Below, piece by piece: positions 1 through 5,191 of a DNA stretch of 8,483 nucleotides. The notes under the pieces are model-generated. The model did not search any database. It saw nothing but the letters and a program-made list of their open reading frames with translations, and was not told the DNA's origin. The translations under genes were made by a program, and so were the position numbers. This DNA comes from Desulfobacterales bacterium. Lineage in GTDB: Bacteria; Desulfobacterota; Desulfobacteria; Desulfobacterales; Desulfobacteraceae. The stretch is from NCBI GenBank assembly GCA_022361535.1, contig JAKSAU010000909.1, positions 1-8,483 of the forward strand, given 5' to 3'. Position 1 is the stretch's first letter; each line of letters starts with the position of its first letter.

Positions 1-226
1 CAGCTACAAGACCCTGGTATACACCGTTTTCATCAAAAAACTCCATGGGTTCCCAGTCAGGCGCCGGAGCAAGACGGATTTTGCCGTCATTGTTCGACAA
101 CCATAGCCGTTCCTCAGCCGTTAGTTCCGGCCCATTAACGGCTGAAGCTGCAGGTACCAGACACAAGCTTATCAATATGGCGATAACTACCACAGCTGCG
201 CTTATAGCATTTAGTGTTTTCATCAT
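1..226 (-). CDS. Periplasmic solute-binding (SBP_bac_3-type) sensor or transport protein, N-terminal part
   Basis: This is the first 75 codons of a leftward gene that runs off the left edge. The product begins MMKTLNAIS and has a hydrophobic segment of about 20 residues ending in an Ala-x-Ala site (PAASA), a typical Sec signal peptide. The mature part carries LTAEERLWL, then APDWEPMEFFDENG and YQGLVA. This is the usual opening of the amino-acid-binding-type periplasmic domain found in tandem in membrane-bound histidine kinases and diguanylate cyclases. Family knowledge therefore favours a signalling protein, but a plain binding protein cannot be excluded because the rest is missing. The ATG at 226 precedes a second ATG at 223; an in-frame ATG at 244 is also possible, and none has a strong ribosome binding site. 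The gene is divergent from pylB, so a regulatory link is possible but unproven. Confidence 0.8.
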   Translation of the reverse strand, partial: MMKTLNAISAAVVVIAILISLCLVPAASAVNGPELTAEERLWLSNNDGKIRLAPAPDWEPMEFFDENGVYQGLVA

Positions 227-361
227 GGACCCAAAGAGTAACATAAATATTAATCATACAAAATATATACCATATCATTATAGATCTAACCCGCCTCAAA
301 GAAACATAAGCAGTGTATCCAGCCCATAGCCCAGAACAATTACATAGAATTCTGGCACGCA

Positions 362-437
362 GGCGCGATTATCCCGGAAAACGGCATCAGGTGTATTTTT
401 GGAAAAATACGGCAGCCGTCTCCGGGATAAACGCGCC
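362..437. repeat. Long imperfect inverted repeat (nested stem-loop)
   Basis: The outer arms 362-378 and 421-437 match at 16 of 17 positions (GGCGCGATTATCCCGGA against the complement of TCCGGGATAAACGCGCC). After a small internal loop, 381-385 pairs with 415-419. A second palindrome sits inside, 393-400 with 403-410 (GTATTTTT / AAAAATAC). Together they form a nested hairpin with more than 20 outer pairs. The GC-rich outer stem contrasts with its AT-rich surroundings. It lacks a U-tract, so it is not a standard intrinsic terminator, and I see no target-site duplication. It could be a REP-like or miniature mobile element, a DNA cruciform, or a structured RNA; the sequence alone does not decide. 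Confidence 0.75.
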
Positions 438-514
438 GATATCCATATATTCACCCCCCTTTACCTCACACGGCGTGAAAAGGTTTGAGAAATTTTCAAG
501 TTTTTAAGAAAATT

Positions 515-555
515 ATAAACTCAAAAAGCATTCTGGAATTAGATAAAAACTCAAA
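515..555 (+). promoter_or_regulatory. Candidate activator-binding repeats upstream of the pylB promoter
   Basis: Two similar sequences, ATAAACTCAAA at 515-525 and AAAAACTCAAA at 545-555, start exactly 30 bp apart, about three helical turns. They lie roughly 55-95 bp upstream of the sigma-54-like element. A reverse copy of the core, TTTGAG, occurs at 484-489. Spaced repeats at this distance suit a bacterial enhancer-binding protein, but the region is AT-rich and chance similarity is quite possible. Confidence 0.25.
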
Positions 556-607
556 TTTACTGGTAACTATAGGGATTTCCCTTACCTGAGAACCCACGCA
601 AAAATTT

Positions 608-622
608 GGCATACATCGTGCA
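608..622 (+). promoter_or_regulatory. Sigma-54-type -24/-12 promoter for pylB
   Basis: The sequence TGGCATACATCGTGC matches the RpoN consensus TGGCAC-N5-TTGC, with the GG and GC dinucleotides separated by exactly 10 bases. Only the sixth base and the first base of the -12 box differ. It points toward pylB and would give a leader of about 45-50 nt before the ATG at 681. Sigma-54 control would imply activation by an enhancer-binding protein in response to a signal, fitting a catabolic methyl-transfer operon. Confidence 0.5.
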
Positions 623-680
623 AAGTCCCCCATCAATCGTTTCTTTTTAAATTGGAAAGAAATAAGAAAAGAGGACGCAA

Positions 681-1769
681 ATGACCGTTGCACCACTAAA
701 AAAAGCAGAAAAAGGAGACCATCTCAACAGGGAAGATATCCAAGCGCTGCTGGCTCTTAATGATCCCGCAGACCTGTCCCGGCTTTTCTCGGCTGCCAGG
801 CGCGCAAGGTATGACTGTTTCGGGAAAACAGTTTTCCTGTACGGGTTTCTTTACTTTTCAACCCACTGCCGGAACAACTGTCATTTCTGCCAGTACCGCA
901 AAGACAATACCTCCCTTGCCAGATACAGAAAAAACCTGGCAGACACCTTAAAAGCAGCAAAACAGATGGCCCAGACAGGTGTACACCTGATCGACCTTAC
1001 CATGGGCGAAGATCCGCAATTTCACCGCACCGGATTCCAGCCTTTAGTCAACCTGGTCCGGGCAGTAAAAAGGGAAACCGGCCTGCCTGTCATGGTCTCC
1101 CCGGGAGTCGTGCCTGACAGCGTGGTAAAGGAAATTGCAACGTCTGATGCCCAATGGCTGGCCTGTTACCAGGAAACCCATAACAAAAGCCTATACACAA
1201 AACTGCGCCCGGCACAGGACTATGATTTGCGCATGGCTTGCAAACAAACGGCTGCAAAAAAAGGCCTGCTTGTGGAGGAAGGCTTGCTCACAGGGGTGGG
1301 AGAGACACTGAACGATCTGGCCGATTCCATTATCACCATGCGGGATATGTCGTTCGACCAGGTCCGGGTCATGACCTTTGTCCCCCAGTCCGGTACGCCA
1401 ATGTCAGAGAGCATTAAAGTATCCCGGCTGATGGAACAAAAAGTAATTGCTGTCATGCGGCTGGCTATGCCGGATCGTTTGATCCCTGCATCCCTGGATG
1501 TGGACGGCCTGGACGGTTTAAAAGCACGTCTTGATGCAGGCGCTAATGTGGTGACATCAATTGTTCCTCCGGCCGAAGGTTTGGCAGGGGTTGCCAATAA
1601 TTCCCTGGATATTGAAGATGCACGCCGCAGCGTGGATTTTGTATCTCAAATTTTGAAAGACTGCGGCCTTTGTGTTGCCTCCCAAAACGAATATGAAGAC
1701 TGGATCAGACAGCGCAAACAGCTCCAACAAACAAGCAGGACAAAAATGATGGCAGCAGGTGCAGCCTGA
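681..1769 (+). CDS. pylB: PylB, methylornithine synthase (radical SAM, pyrrolysine biosynthesis)
   Basis: PylB rearranges L-lysine to (3R)-3-methyl-D-ornithine by radical S-adenosylmethionine chemistry, the first step of pyrrolysine synthesis; PylC and PylD then complete it. The 362-residue product has the usual PylB length. The [4Fe-4S] motif CX3CX2C is at C63, C67 and C70, directly after the family block FLYFSTHC. Other conserved PylB blocks are IDLTMGEDP (104-112), MVSPGVV (138-144), CYQETH (162-167), LTGVGET (203-209), RVMTFVPQSGTP (229-240), LIPASLDVDGLDGL (267-280) and AGANVVTSIVP (286-296). I recognise close similarity to archaeal PylB throughout, which sets it apart from the related BioB and HydE. 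The ATG follows a GAGG ribosome binding site (AAAGAGGACGCAA). The unusual point is that pylC, pylD, pylS and pylT are absent and methyl-transfer genes follow. The carboxy end (about 343-362) extends slightly beyond what I recall for archaeal homologues. Confidence 0.93.
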   Translation: MTVAPLKKAEKGDHLNREDIQALLALNDPADLSRLFSAARRARYDCFGKTVFLYGFLYFSTHCRNNCHFCQYRKDNTSLARYRKNLADTLKAAKQMAQTGVHLIDLTMGEDPQFHRTGFQPLVNLVRAVKRETGLPVMVSPGVVPDSVVKEIATSDAQWLACYQETHNKSLYTKLRPAQDYDLRMACKQTAAKKGLLVEEGLLTGVGETLNDLADSIITMRDMSFDQVRVMTFVPQSGTPMSESIKVSRLMEQKVIAVMRLAMPDRLIPASLDVDGLDGLKARLDAGANVVTSIVPPAEGLAGVANNSLDIEDARRSVDFVSQILKDCGLCVASQNEYEDWIRQRKQLQQTSRTKMMAAGAA

Positions 1770-1862
1770 TGTCCTGGAAGCGGAAGCAAAATTCAACTTA
1801 ACTCATAAAATACAGAATAAACGTAATATACCTAAAATAATTTTTAATTAAGGAGATTAACA

Positions 1863-2495
1863 ATGACTGATTTCAATGCAATGACAGAAGCACTTGTATC
1901 CTGTGATGCAGCAAAACTCACAGACCTTGTAAATGCAGCTTTAGCAGCAGATGCCCCGGCCCAGGACATTCTTAACAACGGCCTGATCGCCGGTATGGAT
2001 ATTGTAGGTGAGAAAATGGAATCCGGCGATATGTTCATCCCTGAAGTTCTCATGGCTGCTCAGGCAATGGGGTCCTGCGTAGAAATCTTAAAGCCCATGC
2101 TTGGTGATGGAGAAGGAGCATCAGCGGGTTCCGTAATCATCGGCACCGTTAAAGGAGATCTCCACGACATAGGTAAGAACCTGGTATCCATGATGATGGA
2201 AAGTGCTGGTCTGGAAGTCCACAACCTTGGTGTTGATATTGCTCCTGAAAACTTTGTTGAAGAAATCAAAAAGAAAAATGCACAGATTGTCTGTCTGTCA
2301 GCCCTTTTGACGACCACCATGCCGGCCATGAAACAAACCGTAGATGCCATTGTTGAAGCAGGCCTTCGTGACCAGGTTAAAATCATGGTAGGTGGTGCTC
2401 CGGTTACCCAGGCTTTTGCCGATGAAATCGGTGCGGACGGATTTGCAGCTGATGCAGGTTCCGCTTCAAAAATGGCTAAATCCTTTATAAATTAG
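1863..2495 (+). CDS. Methylamine-type corrinoid protein (MttC/MtbC/MtmC family)
   Basis: This cytoplasmic protein carries a corrinoid cofactor that accepts a methyl group from a substrate-specific methyltransferase and donates it to a second methyltransferase. The 210 residues have the normal two-domain arrangement. A helical cap occupies about 1-85, with the family block GDMFIPEVLMAA at 55-66. A B12-binding Rossmann domain follows, with D99-L-H101-D-I-G104 (the DxHxxG motif, H101 being the lower cobalt ligand), S146-A-L148 (SxL) and G177-G178. AAGGAG at 1850-1855 is an excellent ribosome binding site for the ATG. It lies 93 bp after pylB, so an extra promoter is possible. The stop is UAG, the only amber stop among the complete genes here, and it is in frame with the next gene. 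Trimethylamine, dimethylamine, monomethylamine or a betaine are all possible substrates; sequence alone cannot choose. Confidence 0.9.
   Translation: MTDFNAMTEALVSCDAAKLTDLVNAALAADAPAQDILNNGLIAGMDIVGEKMESGDMFIPEVLMAAQAMGSCVEILKPMLGDGEGASAGSVIIGTVKGDLHDIGKNLVSMMMESAGLEVHNLGVDIAPENFVEEIKKKNAQIVCLSALLTTTMPAMKQTVDAIVEAGLRDQVKIMVGGAPVTQAFADEIGADGFAADAGSASKMAKSFIN
2493..2495 (+). other. Amber stop in frame with the next gene (possible pyrrolysine read-through codon)
   Basis: The corrinoid gene ends at this TAG. Reading on in the same frame gives only GGG and GAA before the ATG codons of the methyltransferase at 2502 and 2505. Insertion of pyrrolysine or any residue here would therefore yield one polypeptide of about 480 residues joining the corrinoid and methyltransferase domains. 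This is seen directly in the sequence; that read-through happens is only a hypothesis, since the same bases also form the ribosome binding site of the next gene. Confidence 0.35.
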
Positions 2496-2504
2496 GGGGA
2501 AATG

Positions 2505-3305
2505 ATGTTTGAAGTTATCGGTGAACGAATCAACACCTCCAGAAAACTAGTCCAGGCGGCTGTGGCCGACAGGGACGCTGATTACATTATTGACGATGTT
2601 AAAAAACAGCAGGCCGCAGGTGCCACCTATATTGACGTGAATGCCGGTGCCCGCATCGGCCATGAAGAAGAGGACATGCGCTGGCTTCTGGACACCATCC
2701 AACCCGTTTGTGAAATCCCATTAGCCCTGGATAGTCCGGATCCAGCCATCCTCGAAATGGCATTTTCCATGGTAGACAAAACACCCATGATAAACTCCAT
2801 TTCCCTTGAAAAAGAACGTTTTGACGCCATGATGCCTTTCCTTGACGGAAAAGACTGCAAAGTCATTGCGCTTTGCATGGATGATGCGGGCATGCCTGAA
2901 TCTGCCGATGATATCCTGAACCGGGCCAAGACCCTTGTGGCCGAACTGAACAACATCGGGATTCCTACGGCCAACATCTATGTGGATCCGCTGGTTCAAC
3001 CCATTTCTACGGATTCCAACAAAGGGGTTATGGTTCTGGATGCGGTAAGGGCCATCAAAGCCCAATATCCGGAAGTCCATATCACAGGCGGGCTGTCCAA
3101 CATTTCCTATGGTCTGCCCCAGCGCCATATCATCAATAGAACTTTTGTGACCCTGATGATGGATGCCGGCATGGATTCAGCCATTATTGATCCGCTGGAT
3201 AAAAAAATCATGGCCACCATCCAGACCGCTGACATGCTTTTAGGACACGATCAGTTCTGTATGGAATACCTCAAAGGCGTGCGTTCCGGTGCCATTGAAA
3301 GCTAA
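2505..3305 (+). CDS. Methylcorrinoid:tetrahydrofolate methyltransferase (MtgA/MtrH-type, pterin-binding)
   Basis: The product resembles the pterin-binding TIM-barrel methyltransferases that move a methyl group between a corrinoid protein and tetrahydrofolate, such as MtgA of Desulfitobacterium, MtrH and the acetogen AcsE. Supporting blocks, counted from this start, are the N-terminal VIGERINTSR (4-13), YIDVNAGAR (about 42-50), a strand with ALDSPDP (about 73-79), PMINSISLE (about 90-98), NIYVDPLVQP (about 157-166) and TGGLSNISYGLP (about 194-205). At 266 residues it is a standard single-domain member. The ribosome binding site GGGGGA (2495-2500) lies too close to the ATG at 2502, so the adjacent ATG at 2505 is the better start; 2502 adds one Met. 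It would feed methyl groups into the Wood-Ljungdahl pathway. The adjacent corrinoid gene is the evident partner. Confidence 0.88.
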   Translation: MFEVIGERINTSRKLVQAAVADRDADYIIDDVKKQQAAGATYIDVNAGARIGHEEEDMRWLLDTIQPVCEIPLALDSPDPAILEMAFSMVDKTPMINSISLEKERFDAMMPFLDGKDCKVIALCMDDAGMPESADDILNRAKTLVAELNNIGIPTANIYVDPLVQPISTDSNKGVMVLDAVRAIKAQYPEVHITGGLSNISYGLPQRHIINRTFVTLMMDAGMDSAIIDPLDKKIMATIQTADMLLGHDQFCMEYLKGVRSGAIES

Positions 3306-3319
3306 ATAAAAAAAACAAA

Positions 3320-3366
3320 CTAAATAAAACCCTGCTCTCGATCCTCAGAGGCAGGGTTTTATTTAG
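3320..3366. terminator. Strong intrinsic terminator after the methyl-transfer operon
   Basis: A perfect 16-bp inverted repeat, CTAAATAAAACCCTGC at 3320-3335 and its complement at 3351-3366, surrounds a 15-base loop that can add a few more pairs (TCT/AGA). The GC core CCCTGC/GCAGGG is followed by TTTTATTT on the + strand and is preceded by A-runs that become U-runs on the other strand, so it could work both ways. It lies 15 bp after the methyltransferase stop and separates this operon from the next. Confidence 0.9.
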
Positions 3367-3387
3367 AATACAATTCACTTTAAACTA

Positions 3388-3416
3388 TTCAACTCTCCCT
3401 TTTCACTTTATATAGA
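3388..3416 (+). promoter_or_regulatory. Weak sigma-70-like promoter for the ModA-like/NapH/NifB-like unit
   Basis: TTCAAC at 3388-3393 and TATAGA at 3411-3416 are separated by 17 bp, a -35/-10 arrangement with 3 and 4 of 6 consensus matches. It would leave a pyrimidine-rich leader of about 105 nt before the start at 3529. The flanking DNA is very AT-rich, so this is only a candidate. Confidence 0.25.
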
Positions 3417-3480
3417 TTTTTTCTATCTCAACCCTTTGCTTCATCCATATAATCGATTGGTCTTCTTTCTTGTTCTTTTT

Positions 3481-3512
3481 TATGGTTTGACGTTTTTGAC
3501 TACAAAACCATA
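3481..3512 (+). promoter_or_regulatory. Inverted repeat overlapping the leader of the ModA-like gene
   Basis: TATGGTTT at 3481-3488 and AAACCATA at 3505-3512 form an 8-bp perfect inverted repeat around a 16-base loop. It ends just before the AAGGA ribosome binding site (3518-3522). It could be an operator for a dimeric repressor or a small leader hairpin affecting translation. I recognise no known riboswitch class here. Confidence 0.3.
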
Positions 3513-3528
3513 GGGATAAGGAACAAAG

Positions 3529-4401
3529 ATGAAAGGCCTAAAAAAAGACATGCAAAAAGGCGTAAACCGCAGGACCTTTTTAAAGCAGTCAGCAACTGCA
3601 GTGGCAGCCGCCGCGTTGGTGTCCCCAGGTACAGAAGCCAAAGCGTCATTTTCACAAAACAGTCTCCAGGTCTGGTCCTGCGGCGGACTGGCAGAAGCGT
3701 TTATTCCGGCAAACAAACAATATTTTGAAAAAACGGGAATTGAAATTGCCTATACAGGTGCGTTTGCTGCCGCCTTAGGAAAATCTTTGCTGGGCAGTGC
3801 TTCCACCGAAGTTTTTGCCGGACGGGTTCTTGGGTTATCAAAAAAGCTAAGAGCGGCTGACAAAATGCTCTATTTTAAACCGCTTTGCTATACCCGGTAT
3901 GTCGTGGTAACCCCGAAGGGAAACCCTGCAGGAATTTCGGACATCCAGGATATGGCTAAACCAGGCGTACGAGTCATCTTGTCCCCTCAGGCCTCTCCTC
4001 CCGGCGGCAAAGCTGTATCAGGCCTTTTAAAAAAAGCAGGCGTACTCGAAAAAGCCATGGCAAATGCTGTTGTGAAAGGCAGTTGTGTACAGCGGAGTAT
4101 GGAGCAGCTGATTGACAATCAAGGCGACGTATCTGTCGTCGAGTACCGGCTAACCCAAATGCCCGCATTCCGGGACAAGGCAGAAATCATTCCTATTCCG
4201 GAGAAATTTTTCCCTCCACCGCCCCTGACATTTACCATCGGTGTGATGAAAGATGCAAAAGACAGAAAGCTTGCAGATCATTACGTGGATTACATCTGTT
4301 CCGAAGAAGGCCAGGCCTTTTTCCAGGCAGCAGGTTTTATTCCTGCACTATCGGTAAAAGGGCAAGAACTGACAAAAAAACTGGGGGTGAAAGATGTCTA
4401 A
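3529..4401 (+). CDS. Tat-exported ModA-like substrate-binding protein
   Basis: The 290-residue product begins with a twin-arginine signal: R14-R15-T-F-L-K, an Ala-rich hydrophobic stretch, and a probable cleavage after AKA near residue 39. The mature protein looks like a class II periplasmic binding protein of the molybdate/tungstate (ModA/WtpA) group. Relevant segments are VWSCGGLAEAF (48-58), YFEKTGIEIAYTGAFA (65-80), YTRYVVVTPKGNPAGISDIQD (split at about 121-141), ASPPGGKAV (155-163) and a C-terminal SEEGQAFFQAAGFIPA (258-273) typical of that fold. Tat export hints at folding, or binding a cofactor, before export. Cysteines at 51, 120, 186 and 257 are notable. AAGGA precedes the ATG by six bases. 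The stop overlaps the next gene by 8 nt. No ABC permease or ATPase lies beside it, so a role other than classical uptake is likely; the ligand is unknown. Confidence 0.75.
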   Translation: MKGLKKDMQKGVNRRTFLKQSATAVAAAALVSPGTEAKASFSQNSLQVWSCGGLAEAFIPANKQYFEKTGIEIAYTGAFAAALGKSLLGSASTEVFAGRVLGLSKKLRAADKMLYFKPLCYTRYVVVTPKGNPAGISDIQDMAKPGVRVILSPQASPPGGKAVSGLLKKAGVLEKAMANAVVKGSCVQRSMEQLIDNQGDVSVVEYRLTQMPAFRDKAEIIPIPEKFFPPPPLTFTIGVMKDAKDRKLADHYVDYICSEEGQAFFQAAGFIPALSVKGQELTKKLGVKDV

Positions 4402-5191
4402 TTCCAAGGGAGTACATGCAGGGTCTATATATGAGCCCCAAGCCGTAGGCAAAGGCCTTAAAATTTGGAGGCGGTTGACCCAGACAGCAGGCATTTTAAT
4501 CATGGGTCAATGGTCATATTATGGAATTTTTCGTTGTCCGTTCATTGTACCTTATGTCAGTTGCCAGAACTGCCCGGTCATCACATGTCACGGACGTATA
4601 TTCACTATGTTCTGGGGATTCTGGCTTCTGCTGCCCCTTTCTGTGCTTCTTTTTGGCCGGGCGTTCTGCGGCTGGGCATGTCCCGGCGGCCTTGTCAGCC
4701 AGATGGTGAGTAAACTTAGCCTGGTCAAATCCAAAGCGCGATCTGTTATTGCATCTATTGCTCCTTATGGAAAATACCTGGCACTGATAACCGCTTTGTA
4801 TATCTGGTTTATCATGGGCCAGCCAAGAGAGGCGGTCCCGATCCGAGTGGGAGGCTTTTTAGAATCCACACAACTGACCTTTGAACATGCTAATCTTTTC
4901 TGGCTGGTTCGCACGTTCTTTGTCCTGGGTTTATTATTTGCAGGATTGATTCTATCCAATGCCTGGTGCAGGTTTGTATGCCCCACAGGTGGTTTATTGG
5001 ATCTTTTAAAGCGTTTTTCTTTGTTCAGAATATACAAGACCACAGACTGTAACGATTGCAACAAATGTCTTAAGGTTTGCGATATGGGGACACGGCCGGA
5101 TGAGGCCAATTGCACCAATTGCGGTGATTGTCTTTCTGTTTGTCCAGAGGATGCCATAAAAATTGGCAGGGCAGGAGAACAAACTCGATGA
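4394..5191 (+). CDS. NapH-type membrane 4Fe-4S polyferredoxin
   Basis: This is an integral membrane iron-sulfur protein of the NapH/NosR-C/YccM group, which usually passes electrons between the quinone pool or cytoplasm and periplasmic or membrane partners. I see about four transmembrane segments, at roughly 29-46, 71-88, 125-142 and 170-189. The family's paired motifs are C92-GWA-C96-P and C192-RFV-C196-P. The tail has two ferredoxin-like motifs. One is C219-x2-C222-x2-C225-x3-C229, in which Asp follows the last Cys instead of Pro; the other is C240-x2-C243-x2-C246-x3-C250-P. Extra cysteines sit at 48, 57, 60 and 65 near the first helix. At 265 residues it is normal for NapH. It starts within the end of the ModA-like gene and its TGA overlaps the next start (ATGA), indicating translational coupling. 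No nap, nos or nrf gene is nearby, so the electron acceptor is unknown. Confidence 0.85.
   Translation: MSNSKGVHAGSIYEPQAVGKGLKIWRRLTQTAGILIMGQWSYYGIFRCPFIVPYVSCQNCPVITCHGRIFTMFWGFWLLLPLSVLLFGRAFCGWACPGGLVSQMVSKLSLVKSKARSVIASIAPYGKYLALITALYIWFIMGQPREAVPIRVGGFLESTQLTFEHANLFWLVRTFFVLGLLFAGLILSNAWCRFVCPTGGLLDLLKRFSLFRIYKTTDCNDCNKCLKVCDMGTRPDEANCTNCGDCLSVCPEDAIKIGRAGEQTR

Larger units (their letters stand above)
227..680. other. Gene-free divergent intergenic region upstream of pylB
   Basis: About 450 bp separate the leftward sensor-type gene from pylB. I see no credible coding region: the short open frames are AT-rich, lack ribosome binding sites and resemble no family I know. I looked specifically for a tRNA-Pyl gene (CUA anticodon loop with a short T- and acceptor-stem pattern) on both strands and did not find one. 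The interval does contain a long stem-loop at 362-437, an 11-base near-repeat spaced by 30 bp at 515-555, and a sigma-54-like promoter at 608-622, each listed separately. Confidence 0.6.

Noticed and set aside
45..329. Rightward 94-residue open frame
   Set aside because: It lies opposite the signal-peptide-bearing leftward gene at 1-226, has no ribosome site and resembles no family.
351..367. Second sigma-54-like sequence TGGCACGCAGGCGCG
   Set aside because: The GG to GC spacing is 9 instead of 10 and the -12 part overlaps the inverted repeat arm.
313..507. Rightward 64-residue open frame
   Set aside because: It runs through the large inverted repeat and has no ribosome site or protein-like composition.
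227..680. Possible tRNA-Pyl (pylT) gene upstream of pylB
   Set aside because: No CTCTAAA-type anticodon loop with matching acceptor, anticodon and T stems could be assembled on either strand. The fragment near 281-297 that resembles a T-arm has no pairing partners.
1220..1597. Leftward 125-residue open frame inside pylB
   Set aside because: It is the antisense shadow of strongly conserved PylB coding sequence.
5128..5187. Upstream extension of the NifB-like protein to a start at 5128
   Set aside because: The extra residues overlap the ferredoxin motif of the preceding gene in another frame. The ATG at 5188 has AGGAG upstream and an ATGA overlap, and HPCF then sits at the expected NifB N-terminal position.
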